Below are positions 25,301 to 36,421 of a stretch of DNA of 64,000 bases, one piece after another. The stretch's first letter is position 1. Each line of letters begins with the position of its first letter. The notes below the pieces were generated by a model. It was not told the DNA's origin and did not search any database. It saw only the letters and a program-made list of their open reading frames with translations. The position numbers were made by a program, and so were the translations under genes. This stretch comes from Corylus avellana (Eukaryota; Streptophyta; Magnoliopsida; Fagales; Betulaceae): NCBI RefSeq assembly GCF_901000735.1, contig NC_081546.1:3043001-3107000 (forward strand). The letters are read 5' to 3'.

Positions 25301-25627
25301 AAGCTTTGGAAATGGATAATTATCCGAACCCACATCGAGTTTTCGGTAATTACTCATCATCCGGTAGTGGCTCTCATATAGAGACAGAATGATGAGAATC
25401 GTGATTCCAAGTGACAAGGAGATGATGAAAAATAAAATTGGGTGCAGCTTATAGTAATACTGAATACGGGTTCCGAAAGATTTAAGCATTTTGATGGGAT
25501 GAAAGTGTGAATTCTTATGCTTTCGGGCACGTCTACTGATTCCTGATTCCAAATCAAAGTCAGCGCCTCTTGGGTATGCCTGGAAGGACTTGGGACTCCC
25601 AGTAGACCCAAATGGAAAATTTTTCAT
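22387..25627 (-). CDS. DUF218 (YdcF-like) membrane-anchored protein
   Basis: Predicted 349-aa protein from three coding exons on the minus strand: 25627-25030, 23713-23592 and 22716-22387; donors and acceptors are GT-AG and phases fit. Residues ~1-55 are basic and hydrophilic, ~60-82 form one strong transmembrane helix (LHPILFFIISLSLGITILII), and the rest is a DUF218 domain: MVAGHSIYTSSSC, the LLLFSGGETRKDAG loop, RSEAQSYW, TEEHARDSFENLLFSVCRF, NITVVSYDFKEERFAHLHR. It resembles plant proteins usually named after fission-yeast C57A10.07. Bacterial relatives (YdcF, SanA) bind nucleotides or act on the envelope; the plant role is unknown. A Golgi or ER type-II topology is my inference from the single N-terminal helix. 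Introns of 1316 and 875 bp contain only low-complexity and repeat-like DNA, including an AAG-rich tract at 23512-23575. Confidence 0.88.
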
Positions 25628-26236
25628 GATAATATGAATCCAGCTTATGGGTATGGAAAGGGAATGTCATTAATCATACCCAATTTGCAATTTAAACAAA
25701 TAAAGCATTGGGATCATGGAATTTTTGATTCAGACTTCGGAAGTACCAAATAAGCACACAACAATATAGAAAGTTCAACCAAGTCCATATCATATGCCAA
25801 ATCAATTGCTCAGTAGGAAATTTTGCAGCTTGCGGAAAAGAAATTAAGATTTTTCAGGAAAGATCCAAGAGAGCAGAACCAAATGGATTTGTGAGGGAAT
25901 TAGAAAAATTAAAGCCGAGCAAGAAAGAGGACTCACCCACAAACTTTGTGAGATCTGGAGAGTATAGTGCTGAGACGACTCAGATTTCCTGAGGATCTCG
26001 TTTGTTAAACAGAATGTTAATTCGTCGGAGACTCGAGAGTATTTTGTTGGGAGATGGCGCTGACTGATCGACGGTATACTAAAGAAGATGATGAATTTTG
26101 CCCGTACAGAAGAAGCCCACAAATGAGGGCCTTTCTGAGTTGGACCTCTTTTGGGCTACTGGCATGGGCCAGAATCAGAATAACGAAAATGTGTGAATAT
26201 GCATCACTTTCACCATGCTTTGATTCTAATAAGTGG
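25628..26236 (-). other. 5' leader and promoter region of the DUF218 gene
   Basis: A GTGGGTGAGT donor-like site (minus strand, near 25939) and a CATAAG acceptor-like site near 25646 suggest a 5'-UTR intron just upstream of the ATG. This is inference; no other gene is seen here. Confidence 0.35.
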
Positions 26237-26613
26237 GCTTCTAGTAGGGCCGGTAATTTTGACACGACCAGCGAACCCGACACGAACAGGACACGAAGTT
26301 AGCAGGTATTGGGTTTGGGTTTATCGGGTTCGGGTCTTAATCGGGTCTACCTAGACCCGATTAAGACTCGGCTAAATTCGTGTCTGGTGGGTCAACCCCG
26401 CGGGTCCACGAGTCGACCCGCCAGACACGTTTAAGTTAACGGGTCTGGCGGGTCAGCCAGGTCTCGGGTGACTCGCCAGACCCGTTAACTTATTTAAATT
26501 TTAAAAAAAACTCCCAAGCGTGTAAGAAAACCCAACCCGATAACTGTAAGAATAACCCTAAAATCTAAATGTCCTAACTCCTAATTCCTAAACACGACAA
26601 ACTCTCAAGTCTC

Positions 26614-27158
26614 NNNNNNNNNNNNNNNNNNNNNNNNNNNNNNNNNNNNNNNNNNNNNNNNNNNNNNNNNNNNNNNNNNNNNNNNNNNNNNNNNNNNNNN
26701 NNNNNNNNNNNNNNNNNNNNNNNNNNNNNNNNNNNNNNNNNNNNNNNNNNNNNNNNNNNNNNNNNNNNNNNNNNNNNNNNNNNNNNNNNNNNNNNNNNNN
26801 NNNNNNNNNNNNNNNNNNNNNNNNNNNNNNNNNNNNNNNNNNNNNNNNNNNNNNNNNNNNNNNNNNNNNNNNNNNNNNNNNNNNNNNNNNNNNNNNNNNN
26901 NNNNNNNNNNNNNNNNNNNNNNNNNNNNNNNNNNNNNNNNNNNNNNNNNNNNNNNNNNNNNNNNNNNNNNNNNNNNNNNNNNNNNNNNNNNNNNNNNNNN
27001 NNNNNNNNNNNNNNNNNNNNNNNNNNNNNNNNNNNNNNNNNNNNNNNNNNNNNNNNNNNNNNNNNNNNNNNNNNNNNNNNNNNNNNNNNNNNNNNNNNNN
27101 NNNNNNNNNNNNNNNNNNNNNNNNNNNNNNNNNNNNNNNNNNNNNNNNNNNNNNNNNN
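26614..27158. other. Assembly gap (545 N)
   Basis: Unsequenced run inside the hAT-like element, just before an inverted-repeat insertion, probably caused by repeat complexity. Confidence 1.
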
Positions 27159-27412
27159 ATGTACCCCCCTAATGTTTCAAAAATTTTCAATTTAAACCTT
27201 CCGTTAAATTGGATGAAAATCTCTAAAATTACATAATTACCCTTATCTTTTTTTTAAAAAAATTTCCGTCCAATTTAACGGAAATTGTAACGGAAGGTTT
27301 AAATTGAAAAATTTTGAAACATTGGGGAGGTACATTGCCAATTTTTAAACTTTGAGGTTCAAATTGAAAAACCCTTGAAACTTCAGGGGGGTAAAGTGGA
27401 TTTTTCCCTAGT
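27159..27412. mobile_element. Fold-back element nested in the hAT-like transposon
   Basis: 27168-27205 and 27290-27325 are inverted repeats: TTTCAATTTAAACCTTCCG on one side and CGGAAGGTTTAAATTGAAA on the other, with TTTAACGG arms between. Part of the element is hidden in the gap to its left. Confidence 0.65.
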
Positions 27413-27677
27413 ATTTTTAATCTAACCGGGTCGGGTCGGGTCAGGTCGTGTTGGGTTACCTGTTTAGCGCATGGGTCGTGTCTACCCGATCTTACCCAGT
27501 AATGTTAAAAGGGTCGTGTGGGGTTATCCGGGTATTTTTCGTGTCATAATCGTGTCAGAACCGTTAACCTGATTAGCTAAACGGGTCGTGTTTGTGTCTT
27601 GGGTAATCGGATCGCGGGTCTTAGCAGGTCTTAATCGGGTCTACTTGATTACCCGTTTTGCCACCCCTAGCTTCCAG

Positions 27678-28696
27678 TGATTGATCAATCGTAAAAGCCC
27701 AAATCATAAGCTTGATATCATTTTGGTACCAAGAGAAAGGTACCAAAATGATATGAAGCTTATTCATTAGTATCTGTTACATTTCTCTTGATTAATTATT
27801 TTTATTTTATTTTTTAAATTTTTTTTATTTTCTCCGATAAATGAGCTACACATCAATTTGGTAAGTCTCTATTGGTAAAATTTTTGGTACTCATAGCATT
27901 TTTCATGACGAAAAGTCGGATGTACACAGATGAACTAATAAATCCAATTGACCTGAGTGTTACATAATTAATCCAAAATTATTCATAAACTTGGCTAAGA
28001 ACTTTCATTCCATTCTATCATAGGCATTTTCATAGCAAATTTGATCGCCATCCGACCCTCTTTTCCTCTCTTGTGCTTCGTATGAGTTTATATGCAAGAA
28101 TAAGTTTGTGTTATGAATACACTTGTAAGTATTGAGCCTTACATTGAAAATATATTTATATACTCAAGTTCATTAGGTTTTTGAACCAGAATGATGTTCA
28201 AATATGTATATTAATGCACTCTTATTAAATCTATCGAAATTGGTTCGCAGGCTGATCAGGGTTCTGCGCTTTGGGAACAAAGCTATATTAGTATAGTACT
28301 ATGGTTGATTTCTTTCAGAAGATAGCCTCGTAGAAATGTGAAAATACTTTGTATTGAGATCACTGCCACATTACTCTGGTTTTTTTTGGCGCCAGAGAGA
28401 TTTACAGTGCAACTACCATTGCAACTGTAATATACAAGAGATGGTAATTAACTTTCCTAGTTATTATGTTTGCAAACAAATACCGTTTGGACGGCAATGT
28501 CTCCATCTATTTCTCACAACACTAACAACGAGGAACAAGAGACAAACACTTCATTGGGATTACCACTGTCACTGCTGTCCTTGTGTGTTTCAAACAACTC
28601 CCATTCTATCAAACACCACCTCCCAGGATGTCCAGATTAAAGGGTTAATTTTATTAGTTTAAACTTTTGAGATTATATCAAACAACTTGATCAACC
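27678..28696. other. Spacer upstream of the GH9 pseudogene
   Basis: AT-rich DNA with no convincing gene. An inverted pair TATCATTTTGGTACC / GGTACCAAAATGATA at 27716-27753 is a small hairpin. The last few hundred bases would be the promoter of the endoglucanase gene. Confidence 0.4.
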
Positions 28697-31465
28697 ATGC
28701 CGTCATCTCTAGGTTCTCGAACAAAAGCTTCTTCACCTGACACAGATGGATGCCCTGTAAGGTTTGTTCACACAATATCAGAGGCAGGCCGCCTTCTCCC
28801 TTCAGCAAGCCGGTGGAATTCAATAGAAATTGACTTTAATCTCGTCCCTCAATCTGCCAATGGCTACGATTCACTCCCCTCCCGATACTCCAAATCCGTT
28901 GATTATGATCTCATCATCACCGACACAAAATACTTCAAACGTTTTCTTTACATTTCAGTCTCCATAGCTTTAGCTATCCTATTACTTGTCTTGTTGATTC
29001 ACTTTTTGCCTCGTAAACATGCCAACCATGGATCTTCACAGAATCTCACACTTGCAGTTAACCAAGCTCTAACCTTTTTTGATGCCCAAAAGTGTAATCC
29101 CTTTTCAACATGATGCCTTTCATTAAATATAATATAAGATCATATTTCTTGATAATATTATGACTCATTGAAGGATTTTTCTTTTCAGCAGGATAGTACC
29201 CAAGCAACAGTCCGATAAAATTTCGGGGAGATTCAGGAATGCACGACCAGGACTCAAGCCAAAAACATGATCTTGTGGGTGGTTTCTACGATTCTGGCAA
29301 CAATATAAAATTCAGTTTCCCTACAGCTTACACTGTTACCCTCTTGAGTTGGAGTGTGATCGAATATCATCAAAAGTATGATGATGTAGGCGAGCTTGAA
29401 CATGTGAAGGACATCATCAGATGGGGTAGTGACTACTTGCTCAAGCTTTTTGTTGCCCCGGATGCAGCTTCAGCTGCAGCCACTTTGTATTCTCAGGCAA
29501 GCATACAAAATTATTGCACTCTCATTAGTCCTTTTTTTATTCAGTCTAATATTGAAGATTTAACGACACCTTTTTGTTGAGAAATTTCACTTTCCCCCTC
29601 AAATTTCACGGGTATTGCAATGTTACCATCGAATTATCAAAAAGTTGCAAGTGTGGGTGTTTCTTTTTTGCCCCTTTCAATCCCTCATACCGTTAGTGTT
29701 TTGTGTTAATTCAATGGCTAACAAAAAAGTGTAAAAAAAAGAAAAAAAAGAAAATTAAAAGGGACTGAAAAATAGAATACCAACATTACGAGTTTTGATA
29801 ATTTGACGGTAACATGCAAAACCCGTGATACATGGGGAAGGTGAAGTTTTTTTTTTTTTCTTTTTCTTTTTTCTGCAGCCAAAGAAAACAAAGATAACGT
29901 TGTTTTGTGATTTTAGGTTGGAAGTGGTAGTAATGGAGCCAACATTCCTAACGACATAAACTGTTGGCAAAGACCAGAACAAATGAATTATGCAAGACCT
30001 GTTTCAAGTTGTGGCACCACAGCTTCAGATTTAGCAGGGGAAATTGTTGCAGCATTATCAGCAGCATCACTAGTATTTGAAGAAGACACGGTTTACTCCA
30101 AAGATTTAGTAGCAGCAGCAGAGAAGTTATTTGATCTTGCAACCAAGGAAGACCCTAAGAGCCAGGGTACATACACCATGGTTGATGCTTGTGGAGGAGA
30201 TGGAAGAACATTTTACAACTCATCTGGTTACGAAGATGAACTGGTTTGGGCAGGAACTTGGCTCTTCTTTGCTACAGGGAACACTTCTTACCTAGAATAT
30301 GTTAGAACAGGATACAAAACAGCCGAGGTTGAGGAAACATCTCTTGACAATGGGATTTTCTATTGGAACAACAAGCTTACAGCTAATGCAGTAATTTTAT
30401 AATCAATCAATCAAAATCTTTTGTGGAAAATTTATATAGAAATAGAAAACATGTACAGTACTATATATATAAAGTAATTTCCTTATTCTCTTAGGTTTTG
30501 TTAACGCGGCTTTTATACTTCCATGATCTTGGTTACCCATATGAAGATGTTTTAGCATCATCATCAAACATGACCGACTCTGTCATGTGTTCTTATCTTT
30601 CTGATCACAAGTTCAATAAGGCACGAGGTAAATGTCTGTTCAAGTACAACCCATATATGAATATATGCCATAATTTTGGCATTTGTATCAATGGATTTCT
30701 TTGATGCAGGTGGATTGATCCTCCTAAAGCCTGATTATGGCACCCCACTTCAGTTTGCGGCAACATCAGCTTTTCTCAGCAAATTGTACAGTGACTACCT
30801 TGATCTTATGCGCAGCACTGGTAGGAGATGTGGAAGTGATGCCATTTCACAAAAGATGTTGAAGAGTTTCTCCATGTCTCAGGCAACTAGCAGCTAGATA
30901 TCAAAATATTTACCCTTTCTTTTTTTTTTTTCAAGTTTTTAAAACTTCAAGATTATGATCGTAAAACCGCTTATGCTTTAGGGAATAAGTGAAGTTTCCG
31001 GCCCCCCTCCTGAAATTATATCAATAGGCCTTGTTTTTCATTTCATTCTGTGGGTACTCTTTCAGGTTTCTTATATACTAGGAGATAATCCAATGAAGAT
31101 GAGCTACATATATGGTTGGGTTTGGAGACCATTTTCCAAACAAAGTTCACCACAGGAGTGTATCGATCCCTTGGGATGGTCAACTTTACTCATGTGCAGA
31201 GGGAGAAAGATGGCGAAAGTCTGTGGATCCAAATCCAAATGTTGTTTCTGGAGCCATGGCAGCAGGACCAGACCAGTTTGACCATTTCGTAGACGAACGG
31301 GATCAACCATGGTTTACGGAGCCAACCATTTCGAGCAATGCTGGTTTAGTTGCAGCACTCATTGCACTCCATGATCCTCCTCGCAATATTCCTTCTGACT
31401 CAAATGGCATTAATTTGGGCATAGACCAGACTGGCATCTTCCGTCTTGCTCCAACAGCTCCTTGA
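28697..31465 (+). pseudogene. GH9 endoglucanase, KORRIGAN-type, with stop and frameshift
   Basis: Six exon-like segments: 28697-29093, 29189-29496, 29917-30390, 30495-30627, 30710-30882 and 31066-31465. They encode a cytosolic N-tail with YSKSVDYDLIITDTKYFKR, one membrane anchor (LYISVSIALAILLLVLLIHF, about residues 77-97) and a GH9 catalytic domain: TLAVNQALTFFDAQKSG, DLVGGFYDSGNNIKF, CGTTASDLAGEI, DELVWAGTWL, a VHH motif and WFTEPTISSNAGLVAAL. Such proteins are type-II plasma-membrane or Golgi endo-1,4-beta-glucanases acting in cellulose synthesis. Two lesions break the frame: TAG at 29194-29196 (codon 135), and four extra bases (ATAT, about 31108-31111) before the VGFGDHF motif. Introns 2 and 5 have GC instead of GT donors. 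All conserved blocks remain, so decay is recent, or the lesions are sequencing or allelic differences. The first Asp box reads DSGN where DAGD is usual. Confidence 0.85.
29585..29846. mobile_element. Fold-back MITE in intron 2 of the GH9 gene
   Basis: About 57-bp imperfect terminal inverted repeats: TTTCACTTTCCCCCTC... on the left and ...GGGGAAGGTGAA on the right, both continuing into ATGTTACC-like and AATTATCAAAA words. A-rich centre, no coding sequence. Confidence 0.75.
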
Positions 31466-31689
31466 GATCTTTCAATCTATTGCTAACCTGGAGATAAAGG
31501 AAATACAAAAGAGAGTAAGGATGAAAAACACTGATAAATACGTACAATTAAGTTAATAAATTGTAATCCCTTGATGATGATTTTTGATAAACTATTTACT
31601 TCTGTATGATTCAGATTAATTATTTTTTGTTTTGAAAGGAATCTTAAGCTTTCATATAATTCATGGACGAAAATCTTGCTAAGCAAATA
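31466..31689. other. 3' flank of the GH9 pseudogene
   Basis: No gene seen; an AT-rich 3' UTR-like stretch follows the stop codon at 31463-31465. Confidence 0.4.
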
Positions 31690-31935
31690 CAATGCTTTGA
31701 GTAAAAATAGGAGTTTCTTCCGGCCATACTTGATTGAGGGGATCACCAATCTGTGGGTCACTTCATTAGCTTCTCTACGGATGTGACGTACATAACACGA
31801 TTGAAAACTATTGAGAACTGCTCTAGTATCCTCTATTAGCTAACCGTATTTACTCCAACATGAATTCTCTTGTTGCAAAGCGTTTACTATTTCTAGTGCA
31901 TCTCCTTCAATGATGGCTCGATTCACATTAATTAA
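31690..31935 (-). pseudogene. RNase H-domain fragment of a LINE-type element
   Basis: Read on the minus strand, the segment gives EGDALEIVNALQ, then CWSKYG, a stop, and LIEDTRAVLNSF followed by YVRHIRREANEVTHRL. These match the end of the plant RNase H-like domain found in LINE retrotransposons and their domesticated relatives. No intact frame remains. Confidence 0.65.
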
Positions 31936-34150
31936 CCACTTGAATACATTCATTCATGTGAGTTCATCTCACAACCTTAATTAAATATCATAATCTAACA
32001 AACTAACCACATCAGTCATATGTACATATCATAATGTCTATCTAATTAAACCAAAACTATACAAGCAAAATGAGAAATGATAAGCCCGTGTCGTCTATTG
32101 TGTACTTTATCCCTGTCAAAAAGGCAGGGATAAAAACTTTATATTTATATGTTTTAAACCTAATTAATTTTTCTAAAATTATTGAGAAAAATTCATTTTA
32201 TCCCTAAAGAAAAAAACATAAATTATTAACGGATGATTCGCTACATTGAAAATTTTAAAAACTTGGTTGAGGTACGTTAGTAATTTTTGAACATTGGAGG
32301 CAAGATTGAGAAGTGAAACAATGGGAGGTAAAATATATTTTTTCCAAAATTATTCATTCATTTATTTATTTAGTTATATTCTTTAATATTTTTAATTAAT
32401 TCTTTGTTTAGGTGCAATAGGATGAAACATGAAATTGGACAATAATATAGAACTTACTCGCACCCACACCAGCAATGGATTCAGCCACTTCTTTGATAAT
32501 CCAATACATCTGGGCTACATCATATTTACTTTTCGTATGATCCGGAAAGCCCATTTGCAACCCACTATGTTCATATTTCTAGTGTTAGGGCTTCAAATTC
32601 ATTGTACCCTCATGGGCCCTATTTCAGTGGAGGATGAACTGAGTAAGGATTTGTGTAGAGGATATCAATTGGTTCCCTCCTTGAGTTGTTTGGGTTTGAA
32701 AGTGTGATTCTTGGATCTTGTTTGCATAGAATGTATGCTACGTGGATTTGCAGGCGAGAAGGAAGAAGAGGAATTTGGATCAGTCATGACGTGGGTCTTG
32801 TGTGGCTCAGACCATATAAAGGTAAGCACTCTAAGTGGTTGAAAAAATGCTAAACACAAGGATATGGGCTGAATTGAAGCAATCACTCTCGTGCACTGTT
32901 GCTCTCTAGAGAGGAGTTGCAGTGTATGTATATTGTAAAATCGCACAGTAAAGATTACACATTTGAATTGGTATGTCTCTTCCTATTTTTTAGTTACGCA
33001 AATCTGATCTAGAGGTAAAGTAGTAAACTTTTTCTCGTTGTTATCTGGGTGTTGAGGCTTTATCGCGGGACTGCTCAGTTTGAGTTCTATCATTATCTTC
33101 TGATTCAATAGGCAGAACCGGCTTTGGGGAGATATATTTACCGGAAAATGATGAGGATTCGTTCCCCATATATGATATATGTTCCATATTTCAATATGTA
33201 CATGTCAAACTCATGGTCTTTGACTGTTCAATCTATTAATCTTGAACTAGTGTCGGTGGCTCTGATCACTTTCACTAGAAAGAGGGCGTTTAAGTGAGAA
33301 TTGCTTCAGGAGACATATTTATCTCTTCACAGTACCTTAGCTACCATGAAAAAAGAGTTCTAAAGAAAGATCAAATCATACTTCTGTAACATGCTATCTG
33401 TTGTATAAACATCTTATTTTGATACTAGTCAGTAGTTTGTTGTGACAGTGGAAGCTTTACACAAATTGGCTGGAATTTGGTACCAACAAAAGCACACCAC
33501 ATAAATAATCAAACAGATCACATTCACACAAAACAATAAGATTTGTAGTACGATTACAAACATTCGACTAATTGTCGTGAACTCTCAGACACAAATAATA
33601 AACAAACTCTCACTCACTTTAGGGATATCTTTCAACTGTAAAATCTATTAAACTACTCTTTATATCGGAGGATCTTCTTCCTTCCAAATTAAAGGAACAC
33701 ATATCTGTTGGTCTCAGGGGCAGCTGAATTTCCAAGCCTGATTTTCTTGTAAATTGTCTCAAATTCTTGTGAATACACATTAAGAATTTGAGAAGAAAGG
33801 AGGTGCAATAGATTTTGATAGATTGGAAGGAACCTAATGAATGTGCTTGGAAGTTTGAGGATTTAGCATTGTCTTTTAGCTAGGTTTATCCTAGAAAGAT
33901 GTTCCTGTCACCCCATTGACAGCTGTTGCTAAAAAGAGGATGAGATGATATTTGTGTGTGTAAATCTATACATTATAGCAGCTCTGATTGATTTTTCGTT
34001 GTTTTGTAACAAATTATGCTTAACCAGCTATCTACATATTTATATTACATGACAGAGAAAAGGGAGATACCCTTTATACTCCTCAGCTATTTACATATTT
34101 ATATAACTAAACTCAGTACATATGTTTCGCTTTCTTTATATGATATCTCC
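31936..34150. other. Spacer without recognised genes
   Basis: About 2.2 kb of AT-rich DNA. Reading frames of up to ~93 codons at 32429-32946 show no family features I recognise. The end is the 3' flank of the GLTP gene. Confidence 0.4.
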
Positions 34151-36421
34151 TTAGGTTGACTTTAACCTATCCATATCATATACTCTCTGCACAAATAAGG
34201 AAATCAGGATTAGTAAACATATAAGAACTGCATAACACATTGATGCATATAGTGTTAGCAAACATGAATTTGACCTTACCAGGATAGAGTGGATTTCCTC
34301 TAGTAAAGGCGAAAGTAATGTAATCAAGTTCTGGGTTTCCTCTTTAAGGGTCTCATTGTTTCCATCTTTTCCCATGAGGAGATTAGTGAAGGTTTTGTTA
34401 TCAGGCACTAGTTGTAGAGCTACCTGCAAATACTATACTTATTAGTTGAAGACAAGCTTGAAGAAACCAAGGTAGCATGGTAACATGACAGTGCTTTACT
34501 AAGGCCTAAAATAAAAGTAATAGCACTCATGACCAGCTCGAGGTGGGGGCTCTCAATAAGAAAAGACACGCATGAATTGACTCCAGCATGATCAATTGGA
34601 CTTGCCCCACATAGATAAAAAAGAAGTGACTGTGATAAAGGATAAGAGGCTTTTAGGGAGGGAAGTATATTACTACTTTGAAAGCAGCTGATGAAATCCA
34701 TCCATGCCATGGTTTCAAAGTGATGTTGTAAGACTCTTCCACGGCTTGTTCCATGCTCTGCTCTGGATCTCTTGATAATTTTTGTAATAGTGCCAAAGTA
34801 AAATCCAAGGATCTGGGGACAAGAACAAATTCATTTGTATATATAATTTAACATCTAAGCCTATTAGTTTTGGAAATACAAGATGCGAATAGTTTGACCC
34901 AAAACAGAAAAAAAGAAAAAAAAAAAAGAAAAAAGAAAAAGAAAAATGGATATGTGTTTGATTTACCCAATAATCTGAAAATTCTAAAAGTTAGATACAG
35001 AGCTTAACGAGAAACCAAACCACTAAGTATTCTCTTTTGAATGCAGAATTAAACTACTCATGAATCGAGTAATAAATAACTACGATTCGGATGATAAATT
35101 ATTAATTCCTGCTCCAATGATCCAAACTAAACAAAAATAAGAAATAAAAAAAGAGTATGATATATTGATAGTTGTCATTGGATTATTCGGTGACAAATAC
35201 ATAAGACTTGTGGAAACCATAAACAAATACTCACCAGTAATATGCTCTAACTTTAGTTAGTATTCATAACTTTCCATTATAGGTGAAGACAAAAAAAACT
35301 GTCATGAAGCAGAGAAGGCCTGGCCTGTGATTATTTATTTTAGTTACTTATTTTTGCATCTAATGTTAACGGCTAACTGACCTAAAGTTGTAGCCCTAAA
35401 GTATTTATAATTAGAGTAATGCTAGATATTATATTTTTATCCTACAACTGTCTAACAATGTTAACGTCTACAACTGTCTAACAATGTTAACGTGACACTT
35501 CAACTCAATTATTGAATTTTTTTTTTTTTTAACAAAAATTAATCAATAGTTAGTTGGGAGTGACACGTTAGTCTGGTTGGATAAAATTATAATATCTAAC
35601 ATTTCTTTTATAATTAATAAAGCGGCTCTCACTTAGAGGGAAAAAAAAAGGTACACGAGGATGAGGAGGACTGGAGGAGAAGAGATGAGAAAGCAACGAG
35701 GACTTTTTCTGGCTGTGGCCCAAAATGCATAGTAAAGAGAAAGACACAAATATCTTTTACCTGGTAAGCCAAACAAAGGCTTTGCTAGAGCTTGTAGTCT
35801 TTCTTGCATTGCCTTCACTGGCCTCTTTCTTCATTATCTCCACCAAATTTGAATACAGTGAAGGATCAGATTCATGGAATATTTCCAATCTCTACACACG
35901 AGACAGAATATAATAATGAAATTTATTACGGATAAGTAAGTAAAGATCTCTCAATCATCTATTACTTCGAAATATAAGCAACCATAATTAGCTTCTGGTA
36001 GTAAAACAAAATTAAAAAAAAAAAAAAAAAAAAACTAGTGCTTGATTAAAAAAAAAATTGGGAGATTTTTGTTATGCCGTGGATTAATTTCTTTCCAATT
36101 ACCTGAATATTCTGATGAATGTCTTGTCTCAAAACAGCCATTGTTGGTCCAATCTTATCTACAGAAAGATATATTCAACAGAAAGGTTATGCAATTTTTT
36201 ACTTCTATATCTAGAGCTTGAGAGAGAGAGAGAGAGTAAGAGGTGCAGAGAAAAAACCAACCAAGAATTTGAATAACCAGGTTGCAGACATGAAGAAATG
36301 GCTTTGTGGGGATGTGAGCAGCATCATGATTATCACCAGGTTTAAGTTTGACCATCATAGAGAGCTCTTCAATGGCAGACCTTATTTCTGACACCTTCTC
36401 TAACTCCCTTTTCCTCTTCAT
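34151..36421 (-). CDS. Glycolipid transfer protein (GLTP fold)
   Basis: Predicted 220-aa protein from six minus-strand exons: 36421-36262, 36158-36103, 35891-35761, 34812-34677, 34423-34280 and 34186-34151; all GT-AG, all in phase. GLTP landmarks in order: IPTKPFLHVCNLVIQILDKIG, VLRQDIHQNIQRLE (sugar-binding Asp of the family), SSSKAFVWLTRSLDF (stacking Trp and Arg), LKPWHGWISSAAF (the conserved His) and the C-terminal RVYDMDRLKST. GLTP-fold proteins move glycosylceramides or related sphingolipids between membranes in the cytosol. The sequence fits the plant GLTP1/GLTP2/GLTP3 clade better than ACD11. The start at 36421 was chosen as the first in-frame ATG. The open frame extends ~20 codons further to a CAG acceptor-like site, so an extra 5' exon and a longer N-terminus are possible. 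The 948-bp intron 34813-35760 contains a MITE. Confidence 0.9.
35414..35609. mobile_element. MITE with internal 26-bp tandem duplication in a GLTP intron
   Basis: Terminal inverted repeats share GTAATGCTAGATATTAT-like sequence on the left and ATAATATCTAACATTTC on the right. Inside, a 26-bp unit is perfectly duplicated at 35442-35467 and 35468-35493. It belongs to the same GAGTAATG family as the elements at 9672 and 41267. Confidence 0.75.

Larger units (their letters stand above)
26245..27669. mobile_element. hAT-like non-autonomous transposon
   Basis: The 1,425-bp segment (545 bp unsequenced) begins TAGGGCCGGTAATTTT and ends, inverted, as TAGGGGTGGCAAAACGGG. Flanking octamers GCTTCTAG (26237-26244) and GCTTCCAG (27670-27677) match at 7 of 8 positions, as expected for the 8-bp target duplication of hAT elements. 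Subterminal regions are dense in GGGTCGTGT / CGGGTC words and their complements. No transposase reading frame is visible. Confidence 0.8.

Noticed and set aside
32429..32946. Overlapping 92- and 93-codon frames on opposite strands
   Set aside because: No recognisable motifs, no splice structure and no homologous neighbours; left as spacer.
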